From: JAKIWV01 sp963773945
GTDB lineage: Archaea; Thermoplasmatota; Thermoplasmata; Lutacidiplasmatales; UBA184
Assembly (NCBI GenBank): GCA_963773945.1
Contig: CAVZDD010000005.1
Span: 926,963-990,962 of the forward strand
Direction: 5' to 3'
Length of the DNA: 64,000 nucleotides
Shown here: one piece after another, positions 18,217 to 26,564 of the stretch
Layout: every line of letters begins with the position of its first letter
Numbering within the stretch: position 1 is the first letter of the stretch
Made by a program: the position numbers and the translations under genes
Notes under the pieces: generated by a model
Seen by the model: the letters and a program-made list of their open reading frames with translations, nothing else
What the model was told of the DNA's origin: nothing
The model's database searches: none

Positions 18217-18286
18217 GCAACCCGTGACCACCGGACCGAACCGCGCACTTAGGGTTTGTCGGGGATTGACCTCGCGTTAGATGGAG

Positions 18287-18295
18287 GATATATCG
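18287..18295 (+). promoter_or_regulatory. TATA box of the S49 peptidase gene
   Basis: GGATATATCG sits about 33-41 bases before the ATG at 18328, in the short divergent region shared with rfcS. Confidence 0.5.
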
Positions 18296-18327
18296 CCGGC
18301 TGGCCTCCACCGACCCGGGAAAGCTCC

Positions 18328-19113
18328 ATGCGTCCGTTACTCGCGCACCTTCAATTCCGTGGCACCATCCGCGAACGCTCGGTCGAACCGTACATCCGCA
18401 TTCTGAAGGCGCTTCAGGCCAAGAACCGGGTGCGGGGCGTCCTGCTGGATATCTCGAGCGGCGGAGGAGCCGACATTCCCTCGCAGGATTTCTACATGGC
18501 CGTGAAGCGGCTTAACGCCGTGAAGCCCGTTCTCGCATCGATTGGCTCGGTCGGCGCCTCCGGTGCCTACATGGCGGCACTCGGTGCGCGCAGGATCTAC
18601 GCGTACCCCGAGTCGATTGTCGGCTCGATCGGCGTGGTGTTTCCCCATCTGGCGGTTCGAGAATTGCTCGAGAAGGTGGGAATCCATCTCGAGATGCTCC
18701 ACGAGGGCCGGCACAAGGACGCCTATCAGGGGTTCCGCGACCTCACCGATGAGGAGCGGACCAAGCTTCAGGCCGTGATCGGGGATAGCTATCGGGGCTT
18801 CGTCGAGACCGTGGCCCGCGAGCGTCACCGTCCCTTCGAGCAGATCCTCCCCCTGGCCACCGGCGAGTTTTGGTCGGGTCGAAAGGCCCTCGAACTGGGC
18901 CTCATCGACGCGCTGGGTGACCGGGACGCCGCTCTCCAGGAGCTCTCCCAGATGACCGGGGTTCCCGTCGGGCGCACGGTCCGCGTGGCGCCTCCACGAC
19001 CGTTCATGGAACGGTTCCTGTCGGGCGGAATGAACTTCATCGGCACCCGCGTGCGTGAAGGGATCCAGGACGCCGTCGAGGACCTGGCGTTCGAGTCGTT
19101 GTTCAGCCGGTAG
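18328..19113 (+). CDS. S49 family serine peptidase (SppA-like, cytosolic or peripheral)
   Basis: 261 residues from the ATG at 18328. It belongs to the ClpP/crotonase-fold S49 family, which uses a Ser-Lys dyad to cut signal peptides and membrane-protein fragments. The nucleophile is in SVGASGAYMAA (Ser78) and the general base in GRHKDAY (Lys130). Unlike classical SppA it has no N-terminal membrane helix and only one protease domain. The C-terminus is amphipathic (MNFIGTRVREGIQDAVEDLAFESLF) and may attach to membranes. Its neighbour downstream is Sec61-beta, which fits a role near protein export. Confidence 0.85.
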   Translation: MRPLLAHLQFRGTIRERSVEPYIRILKALQAKNRVRGVLLDISSGGGADIPSQDFYMAVKRLNAVKPVLASIGSVGASGAYMAALGARRIYAYPESIVGSIGVVFPHLAVRELLEKVGIHLEMLHEGRHKDAYQGFRDLTDEERTKLQAVIGDSYRGFVETVARERHRPFEQILPLATGEFWSGRKALELGLIDALGDRDAALQELSQMTGVPVGRTVRVAPPRPFMERFLSGGMNFIGTRVREGIQDAVEDLAFESLFSR

Positions 19114-19138
19114 TCTGCCGGCGCAGGTCCCCCATCGG

Positions 19139-19148
19139 GGTTAAATAG
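19139..19148 (+). promoter_or_regulatory. TATA box of the Sec61-beta gene
   Basis: GGTTAAATAG lies 24-33 bases before the ATG at 19172. This is the spacing expected for a leaderless mRNA. Confidence 0.55.
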
Positions 19149-19171
19149 CGCCCTCGACCGTAGACCGCCCG

Positions 19172-19336
19172 ATGCCCCCCGAACAGCGCCAGCGCGCTTT
19201 CAGCTCCGCCGCGGGGCTGATTCAGTACTACGACATGGAGGAGACGAGGGCGCTCAAGATCGCGCCCTACTACGTCCTCATGCTTGGGATCGGCGCCGCC
19301 GTGTTGGTGGAAGTTCTCAACTGGAAGTTCGTCTGA
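19172..19336 (+). CDS. Preprotein translocase subunit Sec61-beta (archaeal SecG)
   Basis: 54 residues. The sequence has the archaeal Sec61-beta pattern: a short charged start, the conserved SSAAGLIQYYDMEET segment with KIAP just before the membrane, then one C-terminal helix (about 33-49) and a very short tail (NWKFV). It is the small tail-anchored subunit of the SecYE-beta channel. Length, single helix position and the GLI-Y-D motif all match. It has its own TATA box. Confidence 0.9.
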   Translation: MPPEQRQRAFSSAAGLIQYYDMEETRALKIAPYYVLMLGIGAAVLVEVLNWKFV

Positions 19337-19730
19337 AGGAGCGACGCCCACGTCGCGCCCCCGGTTCCGCCTGCATCACGTCCTCGTGGCCGCTCCAGTC
19401 GGGTCGGAAGACGCGGCCCGCCATTTCTACGGCGACCTCATCGGGATGCCCGAGATCCCGAAGCCAGCCCATTTGGCCCGACGGGGAGGAGTCTGGTTCG
19501 ACCTCGACGGTGCCCAGTTCCACGTGGGCATCGAAACGGATTTCCGGCCGGCCCCGAAGGCCCACCCCTCGTTCGAAGTGGACGACCTCGCCGGTCTGAA
19601 GGCCCGCCTGACCCAGGCGGGGATTGAAACCTGGGAGGACGGGCCGTTCCCCAGCCGGGACCGTTTTTACGCCCGCGACCCCTTCGGCAACCGACTGGAA
19701 TTCATGAGTCCCGAACGACCCGAGCGCTGA
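19284..19730 (+). CDS. VOC superfamily (glyoxalase/dioxygenase-like) protein
   Basis: Up to 148 residues. The only ATG in frame (19284) lies inside the Sec61-beta gene. The true start is probably nearer 19337-19360 with a non-standard codon, but the FRLHHVLVA strand must be included. Pattern: LHHVLVA...ARHFYGDLIGMPEIP, VWFDLDGAQFHVGIE, then the second half with FYARDPFGNRLEFM. His, His and Glu residues at the ends of beta strands are the usual metal ligands. The reaction is unknown; relatives include methylmalonyl-CoA epimerases, glyoxalases and resistance proteins. Confidence 0.75.
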   Translation: MGSAPPCWWKFSTGSSSEGATPTSRPRFRLHHVLVAAPVGSEDAARHFYGDLIGMPEIPKPAHLARRGGVWFDLDGAQFHVGIETDFRPAPKAHPSFEVDDLAGLKARLTQAGIETWEDGPFPSRDRFYARDPFGNRLEFMSPERPER

Positions 19731-19736
19731 ACGCGC

Positions 19737-20699
19737 TCAGGCCACCCCGACCGGGGTCGGCCCGAGCCCCGGGAGGAACCGGCCCTCCTCGCGAAGCCCA
19801 AGCAGGACCACCTTAGAATCGGGCGACTCGTCGAGGATCCGGTACCCCGTCCGCGCCGCGAGTCGACGGGCGAAGGTACGTATCGCCTCGTGCGTGGGAA
19901 CGTGGGCGGATGAAAGTCTCTGGCGCGATTTGCCCATGTAGACGTACCCCTTCGGTTCGATGAAATCCGGCCGGGCCACGGAGTCGAGTTCCGCGTACTG
20001 GTCTTCCCACCCGAGGTTCCAGCCTCTCACCAGCGTGTGGCGGACTACCCGGCGCGTCTTGAGTCCCCGAATGATCTGCAACGACTCCTCGAGTCGTTGC
20101 CAGGCATCCTCGTGCGCCGGGAGAGTAAGCCGGCGGAAGAGGGGCTCATTCGGCGCGGTGACCGAGACGTACAGTTGCGTCGGGAGCGGGTCCAGATGCC
20201 GCAGGGCGTCGGGGTTGGTTCCGTTGGTCACGAGGAACGTGGTGATGCCGCGCTCGTGACAGAGTTCGAGAAACCGGTTCATTTTGGGATAGAGGGTCGG
20301 CTCGCCGGTCAGCGAGATGGCGATATGCCGCGGTTGGCGGGCCTCTTCCCAGCGGATCTCGGGAACCTCGACCTCTCCTTTGAACCCCGAGACGGCCCGG
20401 CGCTGCGCCTCCAAGGAGCGGTCGAGTAGGGTCTCCGGGTCGTCGTACTCGGGCATCGATTCGTCGTTCTCCCAGCCCTGGTTCCGCCAGCAGAACCGGC
20501 AGTGGAGATTGCACGAGTCAATGGCCGGCGACATCTGAACGCAGCGATGGCTCTGGATCCCGTAGAAGCGGCCCTTGTAGCAGTCCCGCCCGTTCAAGAG
20601 CGATTGGCGGGTCCAGTAACACGTCTTGACCGCGCTATGGCGCCCGACGAGCTGGTACCCCTGATTGGACAACTCGGCCGAGAGGTCCTGGTCGCCCAT
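19737..20699 (-). CDS. taw1: 4-demethylwyosine synthase Taw1 (TYW1), radical SAM
   Basis: 320 residues. This archaeal and eukaryotic enzyme converts N1-methylguanosine-37 of tRNA-Phe to 4-demethylwyosine using pyruvate and radical SAM chemistry. The radical cluster cysteines are in CNLHCRFC (63, 67, 70). Cys27, Cys40 and Cys53 match the second Fe-S cluster that is peculiar to TYW1. HIAISLTGEPTLYPKMNRF and the FLVTNGTNP strand are family features. A TATA-like GATTAATC on the minus strand (about 20729-20736) precedes it. Confidence 0.95.
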   Translation of the reverse strand: MGDQDLSAELSNQGYQLVGRHSAVKTCYWTRQSLLNGRDCYKGRFYGIQSHRCVQMSPAIDSCNLHCRFCWRNQGWENDESMPEYDDPETLLDRSLEAQRRAVSGFKGEVEVPEIRWEEARQPRHIAISLTGEPTLYPKMNRFLELCHERGITTFLVTNGTNPDALRHLDPLPTQLYVSVTAPNEPLFRRLTLPAHEDAWQRLEESLQIIRGLKTRRVVRHTLVRGWNLGWEDQYAELDSVARPDFIEPKGYVYMGKSRQRLSSAHVPTHEAIRTFARRLAARTGYRILDESPDSKVVLLGLREEGRFLPGLGPTPVGVA

Positions 20700-20761
20700 G
20701 CGCAGCGGAATCGGGACGTCGAGCGCCGATTAATCCTTTGGGACCGTGCGGAGCCGCCGGC

Positions 20762-22186
20762 TCACGACCCGGCCGAGCCCTCGAGTTCGGAGGCCACGAC
20801 ACCCACACGAGCCACCACACCAGCGGCTCGCCGACGCGCCGTTTCGAGGTCCGGGTCCTCGGAGAAGATCCGGAACAGCGGTTCCGTTCCCGAGGGACGC
20901 AGCAGTACCCACCCTCGACCCGAGTAGGCCTTGACACCGTCCAGGGTAACGACCCGTTCGGCCCCCTGGGCGAGTTCGGCCCCGAGCCGGTCCATCACAG
21001 TGGCCCGCAGAGCCACCGGGCAGGGGACCTTCTCCTTCACGACGTGGTAGCGGGGGAGATCGGCAAGTGCGTCCTCCAGCGACCCGCCCGTGTGCACGAG
21101 GAGGTCCAGGGTGGCCGCGAGGGTCATGGCGCCGTCTCGCGCCAGCTGGAACCGTGGGAAGATGTACCCGCCGTTATCCTCTCCACCGAACACGGCGCCC
21201 CGTTCCTGCATCGCGTGGGTGATGGACGGAGACCCGACGGGCGTGTAGAGGACCTGGCCCCCCTCCGCCCGGACCACGTCTTCGACGCTCTGGGAGGCGG
21301 TCACCGGGATCACGACCAAACCGCCGTGGCGCTGGCGGACATACTCTCGGGCGAACCACGTCAGAATGCGTTCGCCCGGAATGTAGTGGCCCCGGCCATC
21401 GACAAAAACGGCCCGGTCGGCGTCTCCGTCGTGGGCGACCCCGAAGTCCGCGCCGAGGGCCGGAACGGTCCGTACCAGTTCCTGGAGGTTTTGTTCGGTC
21501 GGCTCCGACAGGTGTCCGGGGAAGGTACCGTCGACCTGCCCATTCAGCGTCGTGAACCGGCACCCGAGTCGACGGAGGAGGGAGGGACTCGTCTCGCACG
21601 ACGCGCCGTTGCCGCAATCCAAGAGAACCCGGAAGTGCTTCTCGACGATCGCATCCCGTCGAACCTTCGATAGGATTCCGTGGAGGTACCGCTCGGCCCC
21701 GTGGGCGTCCGAGTGGATGCCGCCGATCCGATCATAGGGGACGCTCCGGAACTTTCCGGATTCCACGAACGCCTCGATGCGTTCCTCTTCACTGCGAGGG
21801 AGCTCCAGACCGTCCGCGGCAATGCACTTGATCCCATTGAACTCTGGGGGATTGTGCGACGCGGTCACGATGACGGCGAGTTGGGCCCCCACCGAGCGTA
21901 CATTGAACTGAATCGCGGGCGTTGGCAGCAACCCTAACTCGACGACCGAGTGACCTGCCGCCGCAAGGGTACCGGAGACCAGGCGGGCAAAGGCCGGACT
22001 CGAAGTTCGTCCGTCCCACCCGACTGCGACGGGGGCGCCGATGGGATAGGCCCCGCCGATCGCGGCCGCAACGGCGGTGACGAACGGGGCGTTCATCCGC
22101 TGTCCAACGACGTCGCGGATGCCGTTGGTGCCGAAGAGCCGCACGACCTCCGTGGGAAGGCGGGACAGATAATCCCTGCGTCGCAT
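20762..22186 (-). CDS. glmM: Phosphoglucosamine mutase / phosphomannomutase (alpha-D-phosphohexomutase)
   Basis: 474 residues with all four hexomutase loops: the phosphoserine loop TASHNPPEFNG (Ser110), the Mg loop DGDADR (253-258), the sugar loop GGEDNGG and the phosphate loop RPSGTEPLFRIF. The GGEDNGG form is typical of archaeal GlmM-type mutases that convert glucosamine-6-phosphate to glucosamine-1-phosphate for UDP-GlcNAc. Phosphomannomutase activity is also possible. The gene is divergent from the Mut7-C gene, with only 44 bases in between. Confidence 0.92.
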   Translation of the reverse strand: MRRRDYLSRLPTEVVRLFGTNGIRDVVGQRMNAPFVTAVAAAIGGAYPIGAPVAVGWDGRTSSPAFARLVSGTLAAAGHSVVELGLLPTPAIQFNVRSVGAQLAVIVTASHNPPEFNGIKCIAADGLELPRSEEERIEAFVESGKFRSVPYDRIGGIHSDAHGAERYLHGILSKVRRDAIVEKHFRVLLDCGNGASCETSPSLLRRLGCRFTTLNGQVDGTFPGHLSEPTEQNLQELVRTVPALGADFGVAHDGDADRAVFVDGRGHYIPGERILTWFAREYVRQRHGGLVVIPVTASQSVEDVVRAEGGQVLYTPVGSPSITHAMQERGAVFGGEDNGGYIFPRFQLARDGAMTLAATLDLLVHTGGSLEDALADLPRYHVVKEKVPCPVALRATVMDRLGAELAQGAERVVTLDGVKAYSGRGWVLLRPSGTEPLFRIFSEDPDLETARRRAAGVVARVGVVASELEGSAGS

Positions 22187-22201
22187 CTCACTGCAAAAGC
22201 G

Positions 22202-22209
22202 GTTTATCG
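22202..22209. promoter_or_regulatory. Shared TATA element of a 44-base divergent promoter
   Basis: GTTTATCG on the plus strand lies 22-29 bases before the Mut7-C ATG (22231). Its complement CGATAAAC lies 16-23 bases before the glmM ATG (22186). It is the only A/T-rich stretch between the genes, so both probably depend on it. Confidence 0.5.
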
Positions 22210-22230
22210 CCCACTATCGCTTCGCGGGCG

Positions 22231-22716
22231 ATGGACGAGCCTAAGTGGCTGGTGGACGAGATGCTCGGCCGGTTGTCGCGATACCTGCGCTTCCTTGGCT
22301 ACGACACCGAGTACGTCCATGGTCTAACGGATGACGCGGTCGTCCTGCAGGCTCAGAATACCCATCGGCGAGTTCTCACGCGCGACCACGCCTTGGCGCG
22401 CCGGTCGCCGGATAGCATTCTCCTCACCCACACGGACATCGCGGGGCAGATGCAGGAGCTGGGGCGAGCCTTCCCTCAGCTCCGGCACGACGTTCGATTC
22501 GATCGGTGCTCAGTCTGCAATGGACCGTTGGCGGTCATGGAGAGAGTCCCGCAGGCGGTGACGCACCCCCCGTCGCTGCCTCCGGAGATCCGGGACGGCC
22601 GGATTCCCGTCCACGCGTGTTCGAGGTGTGGGCACCTGTACTGGGAAGGCTCCCACACGCGGGCCGTTCGGTCGCGGCTTACGGGGTGGTTCCCCGTGGC
22701 AACGGTGAGCGGATGA
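22231..22716 (+). CDS. Mut7-C RNase-domain protein (PIN-like, with zinc ribbon)
   Basis: 161 residues. The Mut7-C domain opens with KWLVDEMLGRLSRYLRFLGYDTEY, followed by RRVLTRDHALARR. The acidic residues at strand ends are those of the PIN-like nuclease site. The second half has a zinc ribbon of two CxxC pairs (93/96 and 130/133). The family is predicted to cleave RNA. The stop overlaps the start of the tRNA methylase gene (ATGA), which points to a job in RNA processing. Confidence 0.9.
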   Translation: MDEPKWLVDEMLGRLSRYLRFLGYDTEYVHGLTDDAVVLQAQNTHRRVLTRDHALARRSPDSILLTHTDIAGQMQELGRAFPQLRHDVRFDRCSVCNGPLAVMERVPQAVTHPPSLPPEIRDGRIPVHACSRCGHLYWEGSHTRAVRSRLTGWFPVATVSG

Positions 22717-23744
22717 TTGTCACCGTGTGGCTCTCCGGGGAGAACCATCGACTTGCGCGGGCCGAACTCACCGGAGCGGCTCGGCGGCTCGGAGGACGCG
22801 AGGTCGAACCGTCCGTCGTGGTGGGGGTTCCCGGCCGGGCTACGGTCGAGCTCCCCGACCAGGCGGCGGCGATCCAACTCGCGAGCCGCCTCGCGCTCGC
22901 GCACCGTTGCGCCAAAGCCTGGCCCGAGATGGATCTCGAGGGTTTAGAGTCCGGCTTGAACGACGCCGGCGGGGCCCACAGCCCGGCGGCATTCCAATGG
23001 GTCTCGGGAAGCGCCGGAACGCGACCGCCAGAGATCCTACGACGATTGGGGGCGGCGTACCAGGCCGGGGGCGGCCGCATCTCCCTCGACCATCCCGCGA
23101 GACGGTTCTGGGTCGAACCGACTCCGGGCGATCGTATTCGTCTGTTCGAGGAGGTAGGGATCGTGGACCGCCCTTCGTTCTCCGCCCGACGCACGCCCAA
23201 GCTCCCGTTCCAGCGGCCGGTCACATTGGCCCCGAGGCTCGCCCGAGCCCTGGTGAACCTGGCCCGCGTCGGGCCCGGGGACCGAGTCGTGGACCCCTTT
23301 GTCGGCACCGGATCGCTCCTGCTCGAGGCGGCCCTGGTCGGCGCCCGGACTGTCGGGGTCGATGCGAGCGCCACGATGGTTCGCGGGGCGCTCGAGAACT
23401 TCGCTCATCTCGGGCAGACTCCGGAAATGCTTCGCCAGGCGGATGCCGCAGACGCCGCGGCGGAGTTCCCTCGAGAGGCATTCGATGCGCTAGTGACGGA
23501 CCCGCCGTATGGCCGGGCGTCGGGGACCCGGGGAGAGGATCCTGAACGGCTGTGGAGTCGGGCGCTCGTCGCCTGGTCGGAACGCGTTCGTCTAGGCGGG
23601 CGCCTCGCGATCGTGGTACCGGCGGGCAGCGAGGTTCCCCGGTTCGATGCGCGTCTCGAGCAGGTCATTCCGCAGCGAGTGCATCGAAGCTTGACACGAG
23701 AGTTCCGCGTCTACGTGCGGGAGCCCGTGAGCCTGGCCGGTTAA
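22713..23744 (+). CDS. tRNA guanosine-N2 methyltransferase, Trm11/TrmG10 type
   Basis: 343 residues from the ATG at 22713, which overlaps the previous stop. The N-terminal 150 residues have the layout of a THUMP domain. The C-terminal half is a Rossmann methylase with RVVDPFVGTGSLLLEAAL (SAM loop), VGVDAS, and the catalytic TDPPYGRAS, the DPPY motif of amino-group methylases. The archaeal TrmG10 enzyme makes m2G/m2,2G at position 10 of tRNA. That substrate is inferred from architecture. Its 3' end overlaps the convergent protease gene by four bases. Confidence 0.88.
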   Translation: MIVTVWLSGENHRLARAELTGAARRLGGREVEPSVVVGVPGRATVELPDQAAAIQLASRLALAHRCAKAWPEMDLEGLESGLNDAGGAHSPAAFQWVSGSAGTRPPEILRRLGAAYQAGGGRISLDHPARRFWVEPTPGDRIRLFEEVGIVDRPSFSARRTPKLPFQRPVTLAPRLARALVNLARVGPGDRVVDPFVGTGSLLLEAALVGARTVGVDASATMVRGALENFAHLGQTPEMLRQADAADAAAEFPREAFDALVTDPPYGRASGTRGEDPERLWSRALVAWSERVRLGGRLAIVVPAGSEVPRFDARLEQVIPQRVHRSLTREFRVYVREPVSLAG

Positions 23745-25309
23745 TAGACGAGGACCGAATCGGGACCCGCGACCCCGCTGCCGGCCTCGTTGCAGTACTG
23801 GGAGGCGGTGAAGCCCATCTCCAGACTCGCCGCCTGGGGATTCGTGTAGGTGATGTGAAGGATCCCGCTTTGGCCCGCCGGAAGGGCGAGGAATTCGGTG
23901 GACGGGAGGCTCCACGTGCCGACGCCCGTGAACGTCGTGAGATTCCCGTTGGGAAGGACGATGGTCCAACTCGAATTAGCTAAAAACGCGGACAGCGCCG
24001 GCCCGGAGAGTGGTCCCGCGCTTACATTGACGGTGACCTGAACGACCGCCGCCGTCAGACCGTATGCATGCTGCACCTGGTCGTGGTTCACCACGGTGGC
24101 GTTGATGCTCGCCGCGAGGCCAAACGAGGTCCCATTGATGGGCGCCGAAGAGAGATGTTCGAGGCCAAAACTGTCGGACGGCGTCGAGATAGGGACGAGC
24201 ACGAATCCCCCGATCAGGACCGCCACGACGAGCGCCCCAACGATCCGGCGTTGAACGCCCAGAGGGCTGACATCGTTGAGCGGGGGCGGATGTCGCACCC
24301 CGAGGAGAATGATCAAGGCGGCGAACAGCAGCCATCCCAGATACAGGGTCAGGAAGCCGATGAGGGCTAGGAAGATGACCGCGGCGTAACTCACGTAGCG
24401 GGCTCGATCCTTGAACAGAGCCCGGAAGACGTGGCCGCCGTCCAGTTGCCCGGCCGGGAGAAGGTTGATTGAGGTGACGAGGAGCCCGACCCAGCCGGCC
24501 AGGGCGAGTGGATGAAGACTGATGATGGCGGCGGCATTTGGGACGAAGAGGGAGAAGAAGTTCCAGACCAGGGGCAGGCCGATCAGCAGATCCCCATAGT
24601 TTACCCCCAGGATCGTGGGCCCGCAGTTGAGGGGCGATAGGACGGGGGCGTGGACGCTGAGGAATATTCCCGCGATCGTGACGGGAATCGCCACCACGAA
24701 TCCGGCCAGCGGCCCGGCGGCCCCGATGTCGAAGAGAACCTTTCGGCTGGGGATCGGCTCGCGGAGACTGATGAACGCGCCGAACGTTCCGAAGATCAGG
24801 TAGGGCGGAGGCACCGCCAGAAAGTACGGCAGCGAGGCTTCGACGTGGTGGTGCCGGGCCATCACATAGTGCGCGAGCTCATGGAGACCCAGGATCGCGA
24901 GCAGCGGCGCTGCGAAGTAGATCCCGCCCCACAGAAAGTCCGCAGCCACGAGGGTGGTGCTCCCGACGTAAGAGAGCCAGAAGAAAGATCCCGCGAACGC
25001 GGTCGATACAATCGTGGCCGCGAGAAGGGCAAGGTTGACCCAGAATCCCCAGGTGTTGCGCGGCCCCCGTCGAACGATCTCGATCGAATATTCTCCCTGA
25101 AGGTAGCGGAGCTGCGGGACATAGAACTTCGGCCAGAGGTCCTGCCGGAGGGCGTCGAATTTCTCCTCCAGGGAAGCCGGGTCGGCGTGGACGAGGAGAA
25201 CCAGCGAGACCGGCGTGATCCGGGTCTCGTAGACCGGGAAGAAGCGGGAGACCTCAGCCCGAAGCCAATCGAGTTCGGGGCCCGGCGGGGACGGCAGCGG
25301 CGCCGCCAC
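23741..25309 (-). CDS. Site-2 protease family membrane metallopeptidase (M50) with extracytoplasmic C-terminus
   Basis: 522 residues. An 85-residue soluble N-terminal domain is followed by about eight membrane helices. The zinc site HELAH is at 143-147 and the distal ligand motif NLLPAGQLDGGH at about 282-293, as in archaeal S2P homologues. The last 130 residues after the final helix are beta-rich and Asn/Thr-rich and probably lie outside the cell. The family cuts transmembrane segments during regulated proteolysis. It shares a strand with the small DUF5611-like gene four bases upstream. Confidence 0.9.
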   Translation of the reverse strand: MAAPLPSPPGPELDWLRAEVSRFFPVYETRITPVSLVLLVHADPASLEEKFDALRQDLWPKFYVPQLRYLQGEYSIEIVRRGPRNTWGFWVNLALLAATIVSTAFAGSFFWLSYVGSTTLVAADFLWGGIYFAAPLLAILGLHELAHYVMARHHHVEASLPYFLAVPPPYLIFGTFGAFISLREPIPSRKVLFDIGAAGPLAGFVVAIPVTIAGIFLSVHAPVLSPLNCGPTILGVNYGDLLIGLPLVWNFFSLFVPNAAAIISLHPLALAGWVGLLVTSINLLPAGQLDGGHVFRALFKDRARYVSYAAVIFLALIGFLTLYLGWLLFAALIILLGVRHPPPLNDVSPLGVQRRIVGALVVAVLIGGFVLVPISTPSDSFGLEHLSSAPINGTSFGLAASINATVVNHDQVQHAYGLTAAVVQVTVNVSAGPLSGPALSAFLANSSWTIVLPNGNLTTFTGVGTWSLPSTEFLALPAGQSGILHITYTNPQAASLEMGFTASQYCNEAGSGVAGPDSVLVY

Positions 25310-25312
25310 GGC

Positions 25313-25639
25313 TTAGCCCGCCGCCGCGGCGGCCTTGGCCGCCTTTTGGGCCTTCTTGCCCCGTTCCTTCGCGGTGTACCCGGTCAGCGTCTCCAGGAAC
25401 CGGTTGTAGCGACGCACCGTCTCGGCGGCGACCTCGTTCGAGACTTTGGGATTCATCCGGAGCTCCACGATCAACTCTCCCTTTCCGATGCGCGTGATCA
25501 GGGAACCAATAGCCCCGTACCGGGTGGTCACGGCGTCCGCCGATCGCTCGGAGGCGCCGAATTCGGCATCGGCGGTGGCGGCGATTCGGTCGAGGGTCAA
25601 CTGGGCCCGGACCGCCGGGCGCACGCTGTAATTCCCCAC
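25313..25639 (-). CDS. Conserved archaeal protein, DUF5611-like
   Basis: 108 residues. An alpha/beta start (YSVRPAVRAQL) and a central RYGAIGSLITRIGKGELIVELRMNP strand pair are followed by helices with TVRRYNRFLETLTGYTAKER and an Ala/Lys-rich tail (KKAQKAAKAAAAA). The pattern is what I remember for the euryarchaeal DUF5611 family; function unknown. A CCTTAAGG box (25666-25673) lies 27-34 bases before the ATG. The gene sits just upstream of the site-2 protease. Confidence 0.7.
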   Translation of the reverse strand: MGNYSVRPAVRAQLTLDRIAATADAEFGASERSADAVTTRYGAIGSLITRIGKGELIVELRMNPKVSNEVAAETVRRYNRFLETLTGYTAKERGKKAQKAAKAAAAAG

Positions 25640-25743
25640 GGTGAGCCGTTCTATCTCTCTCCGACCTTAAGGTTGACCGGGGACTCGCTCCGTGGGTAAT
25701 CCCCCGACAGAGCGGAGGGACCGCTCCGAGGAGGGGGAACGGC

Positions 25744-25965
25744 TCAGACCGTCTCGATCTCGAAGAGAACCTGGTAGCCGCGGAGGAGACGAGTCACCTC
25801 ATCACTGAGGTCGAGCAGCTGGTCGGTCGTGGCCGGGCCGCGCCAGTCGTAGAGAAAATCGTAGTTTCCCTGGGTCGGGACGAATCCAAAGCCCACGAGC
25901 CGGTCCGCGATCTCCGACGGCTTGGCTCCCTCGCTGTGGAAGCTGACGCGGAGGTAGGTTTCCAT
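25744..25965 (-). CDS. Small conserved hypothetical protein
   Basis: 73 residues from the ATG at 25965. The frame continues upstream over coaD, but only this part has protein-like composition. A short alpha/beta fold is suggested: METYLRVSFHSEG, a helix KPSEIADRLVGFGF, a YDFLYDW strand, a helix DQLLDLSDEVTRLLRGY and a final VLFEIETV strand. A TAGATTAA box around 25988-25996 is at leaderless distance on the minus strand. I do not recognise the family. Confidence 0.65.
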   Translation of the reverse strand: METYLRVSFHSEGAKPSEIADRLVGFGFVPTQGNYDFLYDWRGPATTDQLLDLSDEVTRLLRGYQVLFEIETV

Positions 25966-25991
25966 CGAGCGCACGACGGGCGGACCGTAGA

Positions 25992-26522
25992 TTAACTCTT
26001 CGTCGAAGTGGCTCGCGTACGAGCGGCCCACGTCCGGAGAAGATGCCCGTCCCGGTCGATCTCGCCGGCGCGGATGCGTCGGGAGGCGATCGGTCGACCG
26101 TCCTCCCCACGAACCTGCTGGACCACGCAGACCCGGAGCGGGGCGAGCCCCCGCCGCCGGCGTTCCGCGTTGATGGAACGAGCGGCTCGACGGGTCTCCT
26201 CCGAGAGGACCAGCAGGTCGGCGCCGGGACGGACCGAACCCCCCCACCGGTCGTTCAAGGCCACGATCGACCACCGACGTCGCCCGAACCGTAGCCGGAG
26301 GAACTTTCGAAGCGAGCGACGGCGGGTTTCGTAGGACTGCACGAGTCCGACCAGGGGCTTTCGTTCCTTCCGCACAAACTTGTCGGACGTGAGGCCGATC
26401 TTGACCTCCCTCGCGCGCTGGAACGCGGCCGCCAGTAGCGCGTGATGGCCCGAATGCAGATGGTCGAAGGTCCCGCCGAGAACGGCCACGCGGGACCGAC
26501 GCCCTGGAGTCACTCGAGCCAT
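25992..26522 (-). CDS. coaD: Phosphopantetheine adenylyltransferase, archaeal type
   Basis: 176 residues. The nucleotidyltransferase signature GGTFDHLHSGHHALL (16-30), IGLTSDKFV and SYETRRRSLRKFL match the archaeal/eukaryotic PPAT, which makes dephospho-CoA from phosphopantetheine. The C-terminal YSSTKIR-type motif appears as IASRRIRAGEIDRDG. The tail is unusually basic. Confidence 0.88.
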   Translation of the reverse strand: MARVTPGRRSRVAVLGGTFDHLHSGHHALLAAAFQRAREVKIGLTSDKFVRKERKPLVGLVQSYETRRRSLRKFLRLRFGRRRWSIVALNDRWGGSVRPGADLLVLSEETRRAARSINAERRRRGLAPLRVCVVQQVRGEDGRPIASRRIRAGEIDRDGHLLRTWAARTRATSTKS

Positions 26523-26564
26523 GGATGGGTGGGTCCCTGCCGTCCTCGTCGCCGGCGCCCCGGA

